From contig NZ_OY763408.1 in the NCBI RefSeq assembly GCF_963667405.1, forward strand, positions 891,757 to 955,756: a DNA stretch of 64,000 nt, in the 5' to 3' direction. How positions within the stretch are numbered: position 1 is the stretch's first letter; every line of letters begins with the position of its first letter. Positions 14,301 to 22,641 of the stretch are shown piece after piece. The position numbers were made by a program, and so were the translations under genes. Below the pieces are notes generated by a model. The model had not been told where the DNA came from and searched no databases. It saw nothing but the letters and a program-made list of their open reading frames with translations. This DNA is from an uncultured Sphaerochaeta sp. (GTDB lineage: Bacteria > Spirochaetota > Spirochaetia > Sphaerochaetales > Sphaerochaetaceae).

Positions 14301-14551
14301 TGGGCTGGACACTTGTGTCTGAAGGGCTTCCTGTTGGGAGGAAGCCTACCTACCCACCTCCGTTCTGCAATAGGTACTACGACAAGTATCTGGTGACAAA
14401 TGGTTGTGGGGATGTATTCTTCGCATTCTATGTGGAGAGGTATGGTGAATGGATGTTCGTGAATCCGTTCAATCACAATGAGATCAAAAATGTTTATGCT
14501 TGGATTGACGGAAATCTAGCACCAACCAAATTGACCGAGGCAACAGAATGA
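14297..14551 (+). CDS. DUF551-like phage protein
   Basis: 84 residues with the DUF551 layout: WTLVSEGLPVG near the start, KYLVTNGCGDVFFAFYVERYGEWMF in the middle and VYAWIDG at the end. The role of this family, frequent in phages, is unknown. ATG overlap with the upstream stop and with the next gene (ATGA) shows coupling. Confidence 0.7.
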   Translation: MMGWTLVSEGLPVGRKPTYPPPFCNRYYDKYLVTNGCGDVFFAFYVERYGEWMFVNPFNHNEIKNVYAWIDGNLAPTKLTEATE

Positions 14552-14913
14552 CAATCAAGCAGCTACAGAACAAATGCTTTGGACACGCACTCTCTCACGG
14601 CTTCCTCCACAAGAATATGAACATAGCGGAGATGCTGTGCGAAGTCCACGGAGAGGTAAGCGAGGCTCTCACTGCATTGCAGAGCAAGAGGAGGGCAGAT
14701 CTAAGGAGTTACGAGAAGACATTCTCCGATGAGCGTTTCGCATGTTATGTGAAAGATTCTCTGGAAGATGAGCTTGCTGACATTGTTATGAGGGTCGCTA
14801 CACTCTGCGGTTATCTTGAGATAGACCTAGAGAAGCATATCGCCTACAAAATCGAATTCAACAAGAATCGTGGGTATCTCCACGGAAAGTATCAAATGCC
14901 AAGCCTGTCGTAA
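14548..14913 (+). CDS. MazG-like nucleotide pyrophosphohydrolase
   Basis: 121 residues. The all-alpha NTP pyrophosphatase pattern is visible: an N-terminal helix, then EMLCEVHGEVSEALTALQS (E-x-x-E near residue 30) and SLEDELADIVMRVATLCGYLEIDLE (E-x-x-D near residue 73), the metal-binding residues. It ends with KIEFNKNRGYLHGK, typical of short phage MazG proteins. These hydrolyse (d)NTPs and in phages may adjust nucleotide pools or host alarmones. Confidence 0.75.
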   Translation: MTIKQLQNKCFGHALSHGFLHKNMNIAEMLCEVHGEVSEALTALQSKRRADLRSYEKTFSDERFACYVKDSLEDELADIVMRVATLCGYLEIDLEKHIAYKIEFNKNRGYLHGKYQMPSLS

Positions 14914-14948
14914 GATGGGCTTAATCTACATCAGAGAGGTGCTATAGG

Positions 14949-15176
14949 TTGCATCATGCAATCCCCGTAGTCGCATATGAGAAAAAGGAAACCTTTATCT
15001 TTGAGTCGATTGCGGATGCCGCCATTGCGTATGGCGTGAACAAGAAAATCATTGTTGACCGTATCAATGATGGGTGTACCCTCAAAGATGGATACACCAC
15101 CCTGGATTGGTATTCCAGTGAATCTGAGACGGTGGAAGAGCTGAAGGAGATGAGGCAATACATCCCTGTAGGCTGA
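14949..15176 (+). CDS. NUMOD1-like DNA-binding protein
   Basis: 75 residues starting at TTG 14949. The sequence AYEKKETFIFESIADAAIAYGVNKKIIVDRINDG..LKDGYTTLDW resembles the NUMOD1 module, a helix-turn-helix found with homing endonucleases and also alone in phages. No nuclease is attached. The start is uncertain as the ribosome site (AGAGGTG) is moderate. It is the last gene before a strong terminator. Confidence 0.5.
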   Translation: MHHAIPVVAYEKKETFIFESIADAAIAYGVNKKIIVDRINDGCTLKDGYTTLDWYSSESETVEELKEMRQYIPVG

Positions 15177-15210
15177 TTATCCTGATCTGACAAAATACAA
15201 CAAGAGCAGC

Positions 15211-15244
15211 GGCATGTCATGATTTTCTCATGGCAGCCTTTTTT
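15211..15244 (+). terminator. rho-independent terminator
   Basis: GGC-A-TGTCATGA pairs with TCATGGCA-GCC (one bulged A, one T-G pair) around a 5-nt loop and is followed by six T. It closes the long rightward early operon. Confidence 0.75.
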
Positions 15245-15378
15245 CATAAATTTTGACCGTATACTCCCCAATTCATACATGTGTGTATTATATGTAAGGC
15301 AACAATCAAGCTATTTGTATGGCCCATAGCATTGATGCCATATTATAGTATTGGTAGACCAAAATCTGGGGGAGCGAT

Positions 15379-15873
15379 TTGGACAAACAAGCGAAATGCA
15401 ACCAGCAATTATTCAATACCCGCATTTCACGCAAGTGGATGGAAGCAGATGAACAGGCAAGAGAGCTTGAAAGCAAGGATGGCCAGGATCGGATTATCCT
15501 GCTGGCTGATGATGATGTATATTCCATACTTACATTGGGCGAATGCTACAAAGCCTTTTCACATTACGAAGATGAAGCAGCTAAGGAAATCCACATCGAG
15601 GAAGCATTCTACAATGCACAGGATGGGATGCCAATGTATGCCTTCTTCGATCTGATTCTATCCGTGAGAAACGGTAGTTCAGATTATTTCAACAGGGCAT
15701 ACACCATGATGAAGGCCAAGTATTTTGATATCACTGAAGCCGAGAGAGACATGGATCGGGAAATTGGAACGATGCTAAGGGCCAAATTTCATCCATGCTC
15801 CGACTTGTTGTACTTGACGCACTACCTGAAGGAGCATTGGGAGAAATTTGGAAGACCATTCATTTGGGACTAG
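15379..15873 (+). CDS. unknown phage protein, probably own transcript
   Basis: 164 residues from TTG 15379, with GGGGGAG at 15368-15374. It follows the terminator, and TTGACC near 15254 may be part of its promoter. The protein is acidic and helical with YDFxxAERDMDREIGTM-like stretches. No domain is recognised. Its end overlaps by four bases the end of the convergent integrase gene. Confidence 0.5.
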   Translation: MDKQAKCNQQLFNTRISRKWMEADEQARELESKDGQDRIILLADDDVYSILTLGECYKAFSHYEDEAAKEIHIEEAFYNAQDGMPMYAFFDLILSVRNGSSDYFNRAYTMMKAKYFDITEAERDMDREIGTMLRAKFHPCSDLLYLTHYLKEHWEKFGRPFIWD

Positions 15874-17115
15874 ATGATGTTGCTTAGGCGATCACGAAGA
15901 CCTTGAAGTTGTTCGAGTCTTCGTTTCCCGTCTCTGTGGTCATAACCTTGTCGATATTTTGTGTGACCCATAAGTTCTTCAATCTGGCTTTTCTCAACTT
16001 CGCCCGCAATCATTGTTTGGAAAGTATGGCGTAGACAGTATTGGGTTCGTCCCTTGAGGTCTATGCCTGCTTTCGTAGCAAAAGAATTGAAGTGTTTATT
16101 TGAAGTAAAAACTGATAAATAGCCACCATCAATCATAAACAAATATTCTTGATCTTTTGGCATTCTTGCTATGTGTTTGTCTAAAATCCTGCAACACTGG
16201 TCAGAAAGCAGACCGATTTTTGATTTCATGCCTTTGTCAGTCGTTTTGATTCGCTTGACTACTTCTTTTGTGAAACTATTTACAGATTGGGAAGTATAGA
16301 TTCCCTTGAGTTCAGGGTAGTAGTTTGATCTTGTCAACCCAGCAATTTCCCCTGGCCTAAAACCTGTACATTTCATGATAAGGAAATAACTAGCCCACAT
16401 GAGGCCTCCCCAAACCCAAATAGCTGTGTTGTCAAATTCTGGAAACATTATTGCCATTTCTTCTTCTGTGAAAGGCTGTCTCGGATTCGACTCCTCCGAA
16501 ATTTTGTCAACTTTCTCGCACGGATTTGATTCGATTAGGCCTAAGTTGACAGCTTCTTTCATGATGTATGACATGCACATGAGAACTTTGTTTTTTGAGT
16601 TGGACGCCATCTGCTTTCCGCTTGCAGCTCTCCTCATAGAAATGAACCATTCATCAATCATGATATGGTCAATATTTCTCAAATAGACGTTGCTGAAAGT
16701 TGGCAAGATATAATTGCGGAGTCTTCCATCCATTGTGTAGTAATAATACTCGTTGTATCGACGGTTCTTTCTTTCGTTTTTTGCTCTGTATGACCTTTCG
16801 TCAGTTCTGGTGTAAAAACCTTCAGAGAATTCCCCAAAAGTAATATCCTTGCTCTTCCTCTCCCTAAGCTGGCATCGAGCCCAATACGTCGCATTCAATT
16901 CATCGGAGTAGCCTGTTGATATCCAGGAATCTGATCCCTTGAATTGTACTTGAATGTTTCGTCCTTTCCTTCTGATTAATCTGAAGTCTTTGTGTTCTGC
17001 TTGTTGCAGATAGTCTCCAGTGTTTCTTAGCTGGGCTTCAGCCCATTTGATTGCATCTTCTTTGGTATGGCAACCAGAAGAGACCCACTTTTCAGTCCCA
17101 TCGAAAAAAACCTGA
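15870..17115 (-). pseudogene. int: phage tyrosine integrase, main 3' part (gene split by IS)
   Basis: The C-terminal catalytic domain is intact: TGFRPGEIAGL (first Arg), K in the strand after ...FTKEVVKRIKTTDKGMKSK, YCLRHTFQT (HxxR box with Tyr for the first His), LMGHTKYRQGY (His and likely catalytic Tyr). Upstream is a core-binding domain. The frame continues past the first possible start (TTG 16898) to the IS edge at 17126, coding two arm-type DNA-binding repeats (VQVFFDGTEKWVSSG and IQVQFKGSDSWISTG). The remaining 18 codons with the real ATG lie beyond the IS at 18856-18908. Joined, the gene is 433 codons. A shortened protein from TTG 16898 could still be made but would lack the arm-binding domain. 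Confidence 0.85.
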
Positions 17116-17125
17116 ACACATCGCC
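17116..17125. repeat. 10-bp target-site duplication of the IS (left copy)
   Basis: ACACATCGCC at 17116-17125 is repeated exactly at 18856-18865, on the two sides of the IS. Removing the IS and one copy restores the integrase reading frame. Confidence 0.9.
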
Positions 17126-18855
17126 CAATGTCATTAAGTTAAGAACGGCAAGCTGAATAAGAAAGAAGCTATCAATGAAGAAACCAACGTTTCTGACTTG
17201 ATAGCTTTCATTTTCAGTTCCGAAGTTATTATTAGGGGCATGATGATCCGAGCCTGCGAACATTTGGAATTGTGCGAGGCATGGGTTTCCGCTAGAATGT
17301 AACAAGTCAAGCTGCTCTGTAGATGAACGGGATAAAAGAACGGTGTTCGAGAATTCGGGAAAATGCTCTGTCGTTCCTTACCGGTTGAATGGTCATCGTG
17401 AGCTCCTTGACTATTTTCTTGATCGTGATAGTCGGGTCCCTTCCCGAGGCGTACAGTCTCAGTGTCTTGGACAGGTCGGAATAGCTGACCTTGTACAGGA
17501 GCTTGCGGTTTTTTATCCTACGGGACAGACTCCTGCCGAAAGCGACCAGTACCGATGTGCAGATGTTGTGGAAGATCATCGAAAGGATTATTTCACCAAT
17601 GGCTGCAACCTTCTTCCTGGTGTTGCTGAATGACGAACAGTCATCATACTTCAATTGGCGCAAGGTGGTCTCCACGCCCCATCTCAAATGATACAACTCC
17701 TTGAGGTCGGCCATCGAGAACTCCGACTGAGGCAGGCTGGTCAGCAGGACCTCATACGAGGTTTCGGAAAGTTGCAGTCTGACGAGCCTGAAAGAATACT
17801 CGAAGAAATCGATAATGAGCGGACGGCTCTTCAGGACCTTCCCCAAAGGGTTCCTTGTTGCAGGGATGAACTCGTTGATCACGTTCTGTGGGACATAAAT
17901 ATAGTCAGGATAAATTGCTGGGTTCCTGTGCACGGTAGAGCATCGGGTGTATTTCCTGGTGACAACAGTATCCATCAGACCGTCCTCACCTACCATGTTC
18001 CGGTACCTTTGGCTGATGCCTGGGGAGTTGAGGTCTTTTGCCCGGATGCAAAAATGGAACCCCAGAGAGGACACCCACATCATGAGCCTATAGCTCTCGT
18101 ACCCCCTGTCGCAGGTGATGATGCTCGGCAAGGGACTGGGGCATCCAGCCATCCGCTCGACCATCTGTTCGCAGGCCTGTATCTCATGCATGTCCTTGTG
18201 GTCCTGGATGACGTAGTCCAGGAAATACCCATCGGGTACGGCAGTGAGGACATTGAGATGAAGCTGGTTGCAGACCTTTCCGTTCGGATTATTGGTCATG
18301 TGCAGCAACGTACCCGCATCATCCTTGTTCGGGTGGATGCTGATGGCGGAACCATCGCAGGCCACCAGCAGATACTTGTTCTTGATCAGCGTGAACGGCA
18401 CATCAGTATCCTTGAAATGGTCGAACAGGGCCCGATATGCCTGTACGCCCAGCTTGTCACGATGCTGGATGTATGCTGACGCTGAGGGCCTGTCAGGACC
18501 GACACCGAAGTAATGCCTCAGGTTCTCCTTCATGCAGCTTCCGGGAGAAAGCAAGCCGAGCTTGACAACATCACTGAAAGATTGACGCCTGAACCGGGTG
18601 AAATCGGCTTTGGGATTGCTGAAATGCATCCGGAAATCATCAGGGTCAAGGTCCAATCTGGCGACGGATTTAGCGATTTTGTTTTCTAGATAATTCCTCA
18701 TGATATAATTGTTTACCTCTATTTAATTATATCATATCTATATTATTTTGATACTATAAAATGTACAAAAAAGAAGGCAACACATAGCCGAAGCCACATA
18801 TTGCCTTGCTGTTTTGGTCTCACAAGAATGTCATTTTGCTAACTTAATGACATTG
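17126..18855 (-). mobile_element. IS4-family insertion sequence, 1730 bp
   Basis: Perfect 16-bp terminal inverted repeats: CAATGTCATTAAGTTA at 17126-17141 and its reverse complement at 18840-18855. The element holds one transposase gene and has a 10-bp target duplication, fitting IS4-type elements (IS231/IS4Sa-like groups make 10-12 bp). Inside, after the transposase, an inverted repeat AAGCTATCAA/TTGATAGCTT near 17165-17206 probably terminates transcription. Upstream of the transposase a 9-bp inverted repeat GATATAATT/AATTATATC may control expression. The insertion lies in codon 18 of the integrase. Confidence 0.92.
17307..18701 (-). CDS. IS4-family transposase
   Basis: 464 residues, full length. 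DDE residues are visible: ACDGSA (about 114), TCDRGYES (about 197) and the YREK signature YHLRWGVETTLRQLK (about 344), with the exact Y-2-R-3-E-6-K spacing. The long beta-strand insertion before the last acidic residue is typical of IS4. The frame is intact, so the copy may be active. Confidence 0.93.
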   Translation of the reverse strand: MRNYLENKIAKSVARLDLDPDDFRMHFSNPKADFTRFRRQSFSDVVKLGLLSPGSCMKENLRHYFGVGPDRPSASAYIQHRDKLGVQAYRALFDHFKDTDVPFTLIKNKYLLVACDGSAISIHPNKDDAGTLLHMTNNPNGKVCNQLHLNVLTAVPDGYFLDYVIQDHKDMHEIQACEQMVERMAGCPSPLPSIITCDRGYESYRLMMWVSSLGFHFCIRAKDLNSPGISQRYRNMVGEDGLMDTVVTRKYTRCSTVHRNPAIYPDYIYVPQNVINEFIPATRNPLGKVLKSRPLIIDFFEYSFRLVRLQLSETSYEVLLTSLPQSEFSMADLKELYHLRWGVETTLRQLKYDDCSSFSNTRKKVAAIGEIILSMIFHNICTSVLVAFGRSLSRRIKNRKLLYKVSYSDLSKTLRLYASGRDPTITIKKIVKELTMTIQPVRNDRAFSRILEHRSFIPFIYRAA

Positions 18856-18908
18856 ACACATCGCCCCTGTCTTTGGGTGATTCGATACTTTGCTTTTTTA
18901 GTTTCCAT
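18856..18908 (-). pseudogene. int: 5' fragment of the split integrase gene
   Basis: ATG at 18908 starts 17 codons (METKKAKYRITQRQGRC) plus two bases. These join in frame to the part ending at 17115 when the IS and one target duplication are removed. In the present sequence, reading into the IS meets a stop soon after the junction. Confidence 0.8.
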
Positions 18909-18947
18909 GCCCGAATTATGGGTAAAAACTTAACGTTTGTAAACCCA

Positions 18948-18991
18948 AAAAATGCACACTTACGTACACTTGTACGCAGGTGTGCATTTTT
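18948..18991. repeat. nested inverted repeat between integrase and tRNA
   Basis: AAAAATGCACAC (18948-18959) pairs with GTGTGCATTTTT (18980-18991). Inside is a second hairpin CGTAC-ACTT-GTACG (18963-18976). It can act as a terminator in both directions (A- and T-runs flank it) or as a protein site next to the attachment site. Confidence 0.65.
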
Positions 18992-19028
18992 AAATGCTTA
19001 TGCTTTAATATTATATGAAAAAATATTT

Positions 19029-19112
19029 TGCCGAAAGCGGGGCTTGAACCCGCACGCCCTTGCGAGCAAGGGATTTTAAGTCCCTTGTGTCTACCAATTC
19101 CACCATTTCGGC
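19029..19112 (-). tRNA. tRNA-Leu (anticodon UAA)
   Basis: An 84-nt class II tRNA. Acceptor GCCGAAA pairs with TTTCGGC, with discriminator A at 19029. The anticodon loop is CTTAAAA, giving UAA for codon UUA. A long variable arm (TTGCTC...GGGCG type) and T-loop TTCAAGC are present. CCA is not encoded. The element's integrase gene faces its 3' end, so the 3' half of this gene is the likely attachment site. Confidence 0.95.
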
Positions 19113-19118
19113 TGTTGT

Positions 19119-19589
19119 TTATCGTTCTTCTGTTTCCACCGTACGCGGCAATACCGCTGCATCGGTCTTGATGGGGATGAGACGCTTGATGAAGGGTTGC
19201 ACCCCAACATAGGTCTTCTGGAACTCGTCCTCACTCTCCTTGAGTGCAGCCTGCCAGGCAGCGCCAAAACCAGGGCTGTTGATCGTCAGTCTATCAACGG
19301 CAAGCTGGTACACATGCAATCGGGCGACTTCCTTTCTTCCCGGTTTCTGGGAGTAGGTGCTGAGGCTGATCCTGAGATTCTCATTCTGCTTTTTCAGATC
19401 CTCGTTCTGTTCCTTGAGCTTGGAGAGACCTTCGCTTTCCAGGTCCATGCGATCGGTCAGCATCCGCTTCAGCCGTTCGGACTCCTGTTTGACAGCAAGC
19501 ATTTCCTTATGGCGCTTGACGGACATGATTACCACGAGCACGATGGCCAATACGACACCGACTCCAAGTCCAATCAGAAAGTTTTGCAT
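19119..19589 (-). CDS. membrane-anchored coiled-coil protein, unknown
   Basis: 156 residues. An N-terminal membrane helix (FLIGLGVGVVLAIVLVVIMSV, residues 4-23) is followed by a coiled coil of about 50 residues (KQESERLKRML..LSKLKEQNEDLKKQNENLRISL) and a C-terminal domain that may face the cytoplasm. Function unknown. It lies immediately downstream of the tRNA-Leu gene on the same strand. Confidence 0.65.
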   Translation of the reverse strand: MQNFLIGLGVGVVLAIVLVVIMSVKRHKEMLAVKQESERLKRMLTDRMDLESEGLSKLKEQNEDLKKQNENLRISLSTYSQKPGRKEVARLHVYQLAVDRLTINSPGFGAAWQAALKESEDEFQKTYVGVQPFIKRLIPIKTDAAVLPRTVETEER

Positions 19590-19719
19590 GCGAATCTCCT
19601 CATCACAGCCAAAAAATACTGTAAGCAGGTGCTTTTGTCAAAGGTTATCACCGGTTGTGCGCATTTATCGGCATTTTCGTACGCTTCCTGGCAGTATGTA
19701 CACTTGATTCTCTCATAAC

Positions 19720-19825
19720 CCCGAACGGGAATAATCGTATCGGGTGTTGCTTCATTGTTATAAATTTGCCCGAACGGGAAAATTGAAGAAATACTGAGAA
19801 AATTGCCTTGCTATTCCCGAACGGG
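19720..19825 (+). promoter_or_regulatory. three palindromic HipB-type operators
   Basis: The palindrome CCCGAACGGG occurs at 19720-19729, 19769-19778 and 19816-19825, the last two within TTGCCCGAACGGGAA and TTCCCGAACGGGAA. Distances are 49 and 47 bp. The third copy is 17 bases before the hipB start. Operators of this kind are bound by HipB dimers to repress the operon. Confidence 0.8.
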
Positions 19826-19841
19826 AAAGTAAGATGTTGTC

Positions 19842-20057
19842 ATGAGTAGGATAGAAACAAGCAGTGATATCGGAAAGCTCGTGTGCTCAAAGAGAAAGGA
19901 ACTCGGACTCACCCAAAAGGAAGCAGCTGGGCTTTGTGGGGTAGGTGTGCGTTTCTGGTCTGAATTGGAACGAGGGAAGAGCTCTCTTCATCTGGGAAAG
20001 GTCCTCTTGGTACTTACGCGTTTGGGGCTGGAAATACAGGTGGAGGGACGAGTATGA
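19842..20057 (+). CDS. hipB: HipB-like antitoxin, XRE family
   Basis: 71 residues, mostly a helix-turn-helix (IGKLVCSKRKELGLTQKEAAGLCGVGVRFWSELERGKSSLHLGKVLLVLTRLGLEI). It overlaps the hipA start by four bases (ATGA), the normal antitoxin-toxin coupling. It should neutralise HipA and bind the three operators upstream. Confidence 0.88.
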   Translation: MSRIETSSDIGKLVCSKRKELGLTQKEAAGLCGVGVRFWSELERGKSSLHLGKVLLVLTRLGLEIQVEGRV

Positions 20058-21298
20058 CACTGGTTGTGTCCCAGAACAATCGAAGGGTAGGCCTTCTGGT
20101 CGGTACAGCCGATCGGGGCGTGGTTTTCTTGTATGATCCTCACTATCTTGCCGATCCCAACGCAAGGGCAATTTCTCACTCTCTCCCACTCCAGGAGCAA
20201 GAATTCTCCTCCAAGCAGTGTCTGCCTTTTTTCTCAGGCCTCCTTCCTGATGGGGAGATGAGGCGCAGAATCAGTGAATACCTCCATCTTGCTGAATCAA
20301 GCACCTTGAGGTTGCTTGAAGCTTTGGGAAGGGAGTGTGCCGGCTCGCTGGTTTTGCAGGATGAAGTGGATCCAGAACCCAACTATTCCGTACAGGGAAC
20401 ATACAGAAAAGTGGAGGAGGATAAGCTTGCAGAAATGATTCGGCACATGGATGTTCGGCCGTTGCTTCTTGGTGCAAAAGGTCTTTCCCTCGCCGGAGCC
20501 CAACAAAAGATAGCGCTTGCCCGATTTTCCGGTGATTGGCATGTACCCTTGGATGGGGCTGCCTCAAGTCATATCCTCAAGCCTTCAAAGGCTCCTTTCC
20601 AGGATTTGGCTGTGAATGAATACCTCTGCATGCAGTTGGCAAAGATGTGTGCACTCCCTGTTGCAGATACAGAGCTTGTGATGGTGGAGGACATCCCGGT
20701 CTTTGTCACCGAGCGGTATGATCGAAGGAGGGTGAGCGAGGATCCCCCGGTGATCGAGCGTATGCATCAGGAGGATGCTTGCCAAGCGCTTGGCATCATG
20801 CCTGACCGGAAGTATGAGGAAGACGGTGGCCCCGGCTTGGGGCAACTTGCATCCTTGATGCAAAAGCTCTCTGCGACTCCCATCCTTGGGTTGCAGAAAC
20901 TGTTGCATCTGGCCATCTTCAACTTCCTTATCGGCAATTGTGACGCCCACGCGAAGAATATCTCGTTTGTGTATGATGGGGAGAACCCATCTGGAACACT
21001 AGCCCCTTTTTATGACCTTGTGAGTACCCGTTGCTATGCACAGCTTTCTCCAAAGCTTTCCATGAGAATAGGGGGCGAGTATCGTATCGATTCCATTCGA
21101 AAGGAACACTTCCTGAAGCTTGCCCAGGAGCTTGGGGTAGGCAAGCGGTATATGCTTTCCCTGTTGGAAGAGATGTCCGGGCACGTGAGGCAGGGATTCG
21201 AAGCGCTTGCGGCTTCCCCTGATGCAGGACGCTGGGGACCCTTGCTCTCCCTGTTGAGGCAACAGACCGAAGGACGGATGCAGCAGATTCGGTTCTGA
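20054..21298 (+). CDS. hipA: HipA-like toxin kinase
   Basis: 414 residues, usual size. The N-terminal HipA domain includes LPFFSGLLPDGEMRRRISEYL. GAQQKIALA (about 157) is the nucleotide-loop region; the kinase core shows NFLIGNCDAHAKNISF (about 291, catalytic Asp and metal-binding Asn) and LAPFYDLVST (about 315). HipA kinases phosphorylate targets such as glutamyl-tRNA synthetase and cause growth arrest. All key residues are present, so the toxin is probably active. A strong terminator follows. Confidence 0.9.
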   Translation: MTLVVSQNNRRVGLLVGTADRGVVFLYDPHYLADPNARAISHSLPLQEQEFSSKQCLPFFSGLLPDGEMRRRISEYLHLAESSTLRLLEALGRECAGSLVLQDEVDPEPNYSVQGTYRKVEEDKLAEMIRHMDVRPLLLGAKGLSLAGAQQKIALARFSGDWHVPLDGAASSHILKPSKAPFQDLAVNEYLCMQLAKMCALPVADTELVMVEDIPVFVTERYDRRRVSEDPPVIERMHQEDACQALGIMPDRKYEEDGGPGLGQLASLMQKLSATPILGLQKLLHLAIFNFLIGNCDAHAKNISFVYDGENPSGTLAPFYDLVSTRCYAQLSPKLSMRIGGEYRIDSIRKEHFLKLAQELGVGKRYMLSLLEEMSGHVRQGFEALAASPDAGRWGPLLSLLRQQTEGRMQQIRF

Positions 21299-21310
21299 GT
21301 ACAGACAAAA

Positions 21311-21334
21311 CAGGCTGGCAAATTTGCCAGCCTG
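21311..21334. terminator. terminator between convergent hipA and thrC-like genes
   Basis: A perfect 24-base palindrome, CAGGCTGGCAAA on one arm and TTTGCCAGCCTG on the other. It ends the hipBA operon and can serve the opposite gene as well. Confidence 0.75.
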
Positions 21335-21353
21335 CCCTTTCGAGTGAGTTCCG

Positions 21354-22580
21354 TTATTTCTCGAACCGTTTGATCACCGCTTCCTTGCTGTTCTCGATCG
21401 CCTCGGGGATCGAAACCTTGCCGGTGAATACCGCCATATCCTTGAAACCGCTTCCGGTGAACAGGACGCACACATCGACATCGGATCCGAAGCGCTCTGC
21501 AAGCATCGTATGGTCTGCTTTCAGTGCTGCCCATGCGCAGGCGGCGGCAGGCTCTACGAAGATGCCAGCTTCCTTTGCAAGCTCAAGCTGAGCTTCAAGG
21601 ATCTCGCTGTCGTCAACCTCGGTTGCCCATCCTTCGCTCTCATGGATGTACCTGACAGCCATTCTGCCGTTGGCAGGGCTTTCGACACTGATTGAGTCGG
21701 CACGGGTCGTGGCCTTTTCAAGGTTGGAGAAATCCCCAGTCTTCCATGCGCGGCTGATTGCATTGCTCTGTTTGCTCTGTGCACATACGATATGGGGAAT
21801 CTTGTCGATGAGTCCTGCCATCTTCAGGTCATAGAAGCCCTTGTAGACTCCGGCGTAGATGCATCCATCACCCACCGAAACATAGACCACATCAGGAACC
21901 TTGCGACCCAACTGTTCGAACAACTCGATGGAGATGCTCTTCTTTCCTTCAATGGTCATCGGATTGTACGCAGTATTGCGGTTGATACCGCCGAACTGCT
22001 TGGTGTATGCGATGGAGAGCGCAAATGCGTCGTCATAGGAGCCTTTGACCGGAACGACGGTAGCCCCATAGAGCACACTCTGCATCAGCTTGTTCACCGG
22101 TGCGGTTGCCGGGACGAAGAGGATGATCTCCAGGCCGTAGGCGGCACCGGCACAGCTCATGGCTGCCCCCGCATTGCCCGTGGATGCAAGCGCGATACGA
22201 TTCTGCTTGTGGGCAATCGCCTGGGCAGCGATCAACTGGCTTGCACGGTCCTTGAAGGAGCCGGAGGGCAGGGCGCTGTCCAATTTGCAGGAGATGTTCT
22301 TCAGCCCATACTTCTCTGCAAGCCGCTTGGGCCTGGCTATCGGGGTTCCTCCCACCGGATAGACATCCTTGTCAGGAACCTGATAGGGGAAGAAGTCGTA
22401 CATGGTGACATGTTCCTGTTCCTTCAGCTTGGCAAGATCTTCCTCGTTGAGTTTGACGATGACATTTCCCAGTGGGAAAGCGGTCCCGTCATTTTTCTGT
22501 GCACAACTGGGGCACTGGTAAAACACTTCATCAGTCTCATACACCTGATGGCAATCGCAACACTCGTAAATAAACCTCAT
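21354..22580 (-). CDS. thrC: threonine synthase-like PLP enzyme with zinc ribbon
   Basis: 408 residues. An N-terminal rubredoxin-like zinc ribbon (CCDCHQVY..., CPSCAQ) precedes a fold-type II PLP domain: PSGSFKDRA with the PLP lysine near residue 110 and STGNAGAAMS for phosphate binding near 133. Threonine synthase makes threonine from O-phosphohomoserine. It lies next to another PLP enzyme and divergent from ygfK, so a role with purine nitrogen (for example on diaminopropionate) is also possible. GGAGG precedes ATG 22580. Confidence 0.75.
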   Translation of the reverse strand: MRFIYECCDCHQVYETDEVFYQCPSCAQKNDGTAFPLGNVIVKLNEEDLAKLKEQEHVTMYDFFPYQVPDKDVYPVGGTPIARPKRLAEKYGLKNISCKLDSALPSGSFKDRASQLIAAQAIAHKQNRIALASTGNAGAAMSCAGAAYGLEIILFVPATAPVNKLMQSVLYGATVVPVKGSYDDAFALSIAYTKQFGGINRNTAYNPMTIEGKKSISIELFEQLGRKVPDVVYVSVGDGCIYAGVYKGFYDLKMAGLIDKIPHIVCAQSKQSNAISRAWKTGDFSNLEKATTRADSISVESPANGRMAVRYIHESEGWATEVDDSEILEAQLELAKEAGIFVEPAAACAWAALKADHTMLAERFGSDVDVCVLFTGSGFKDMAVFTGKVSIPEAIENSKEAVIKRFEK

Positions 22581-22600
22581 AGTTCCTCCGATTCAAAGAA

Positions 22601-22625
22601 AATGCCGGACCCAAGGCCCGGCATT
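22601..22625 (-). terminator. terminator after the upstream PLP enzyme gene
   Basis: On the minus strand AATGCCGG pairs with CCGGCATT around a 9-nt loop with extra pairs, followed by TTCTTT. It lies between the two PLP enzyme genes and may reduce read-through into the second. Confidence 0.65.
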
Positions 22626-22641
22626 TGCATTCTCAGTTGGC

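Noticed and set aside
17027..17305. 92-codon minus-strand frame across the left IS edge
   Set aside because: It crosses the IS end and runs into the integrase in another frame; it is a product of the insertion.
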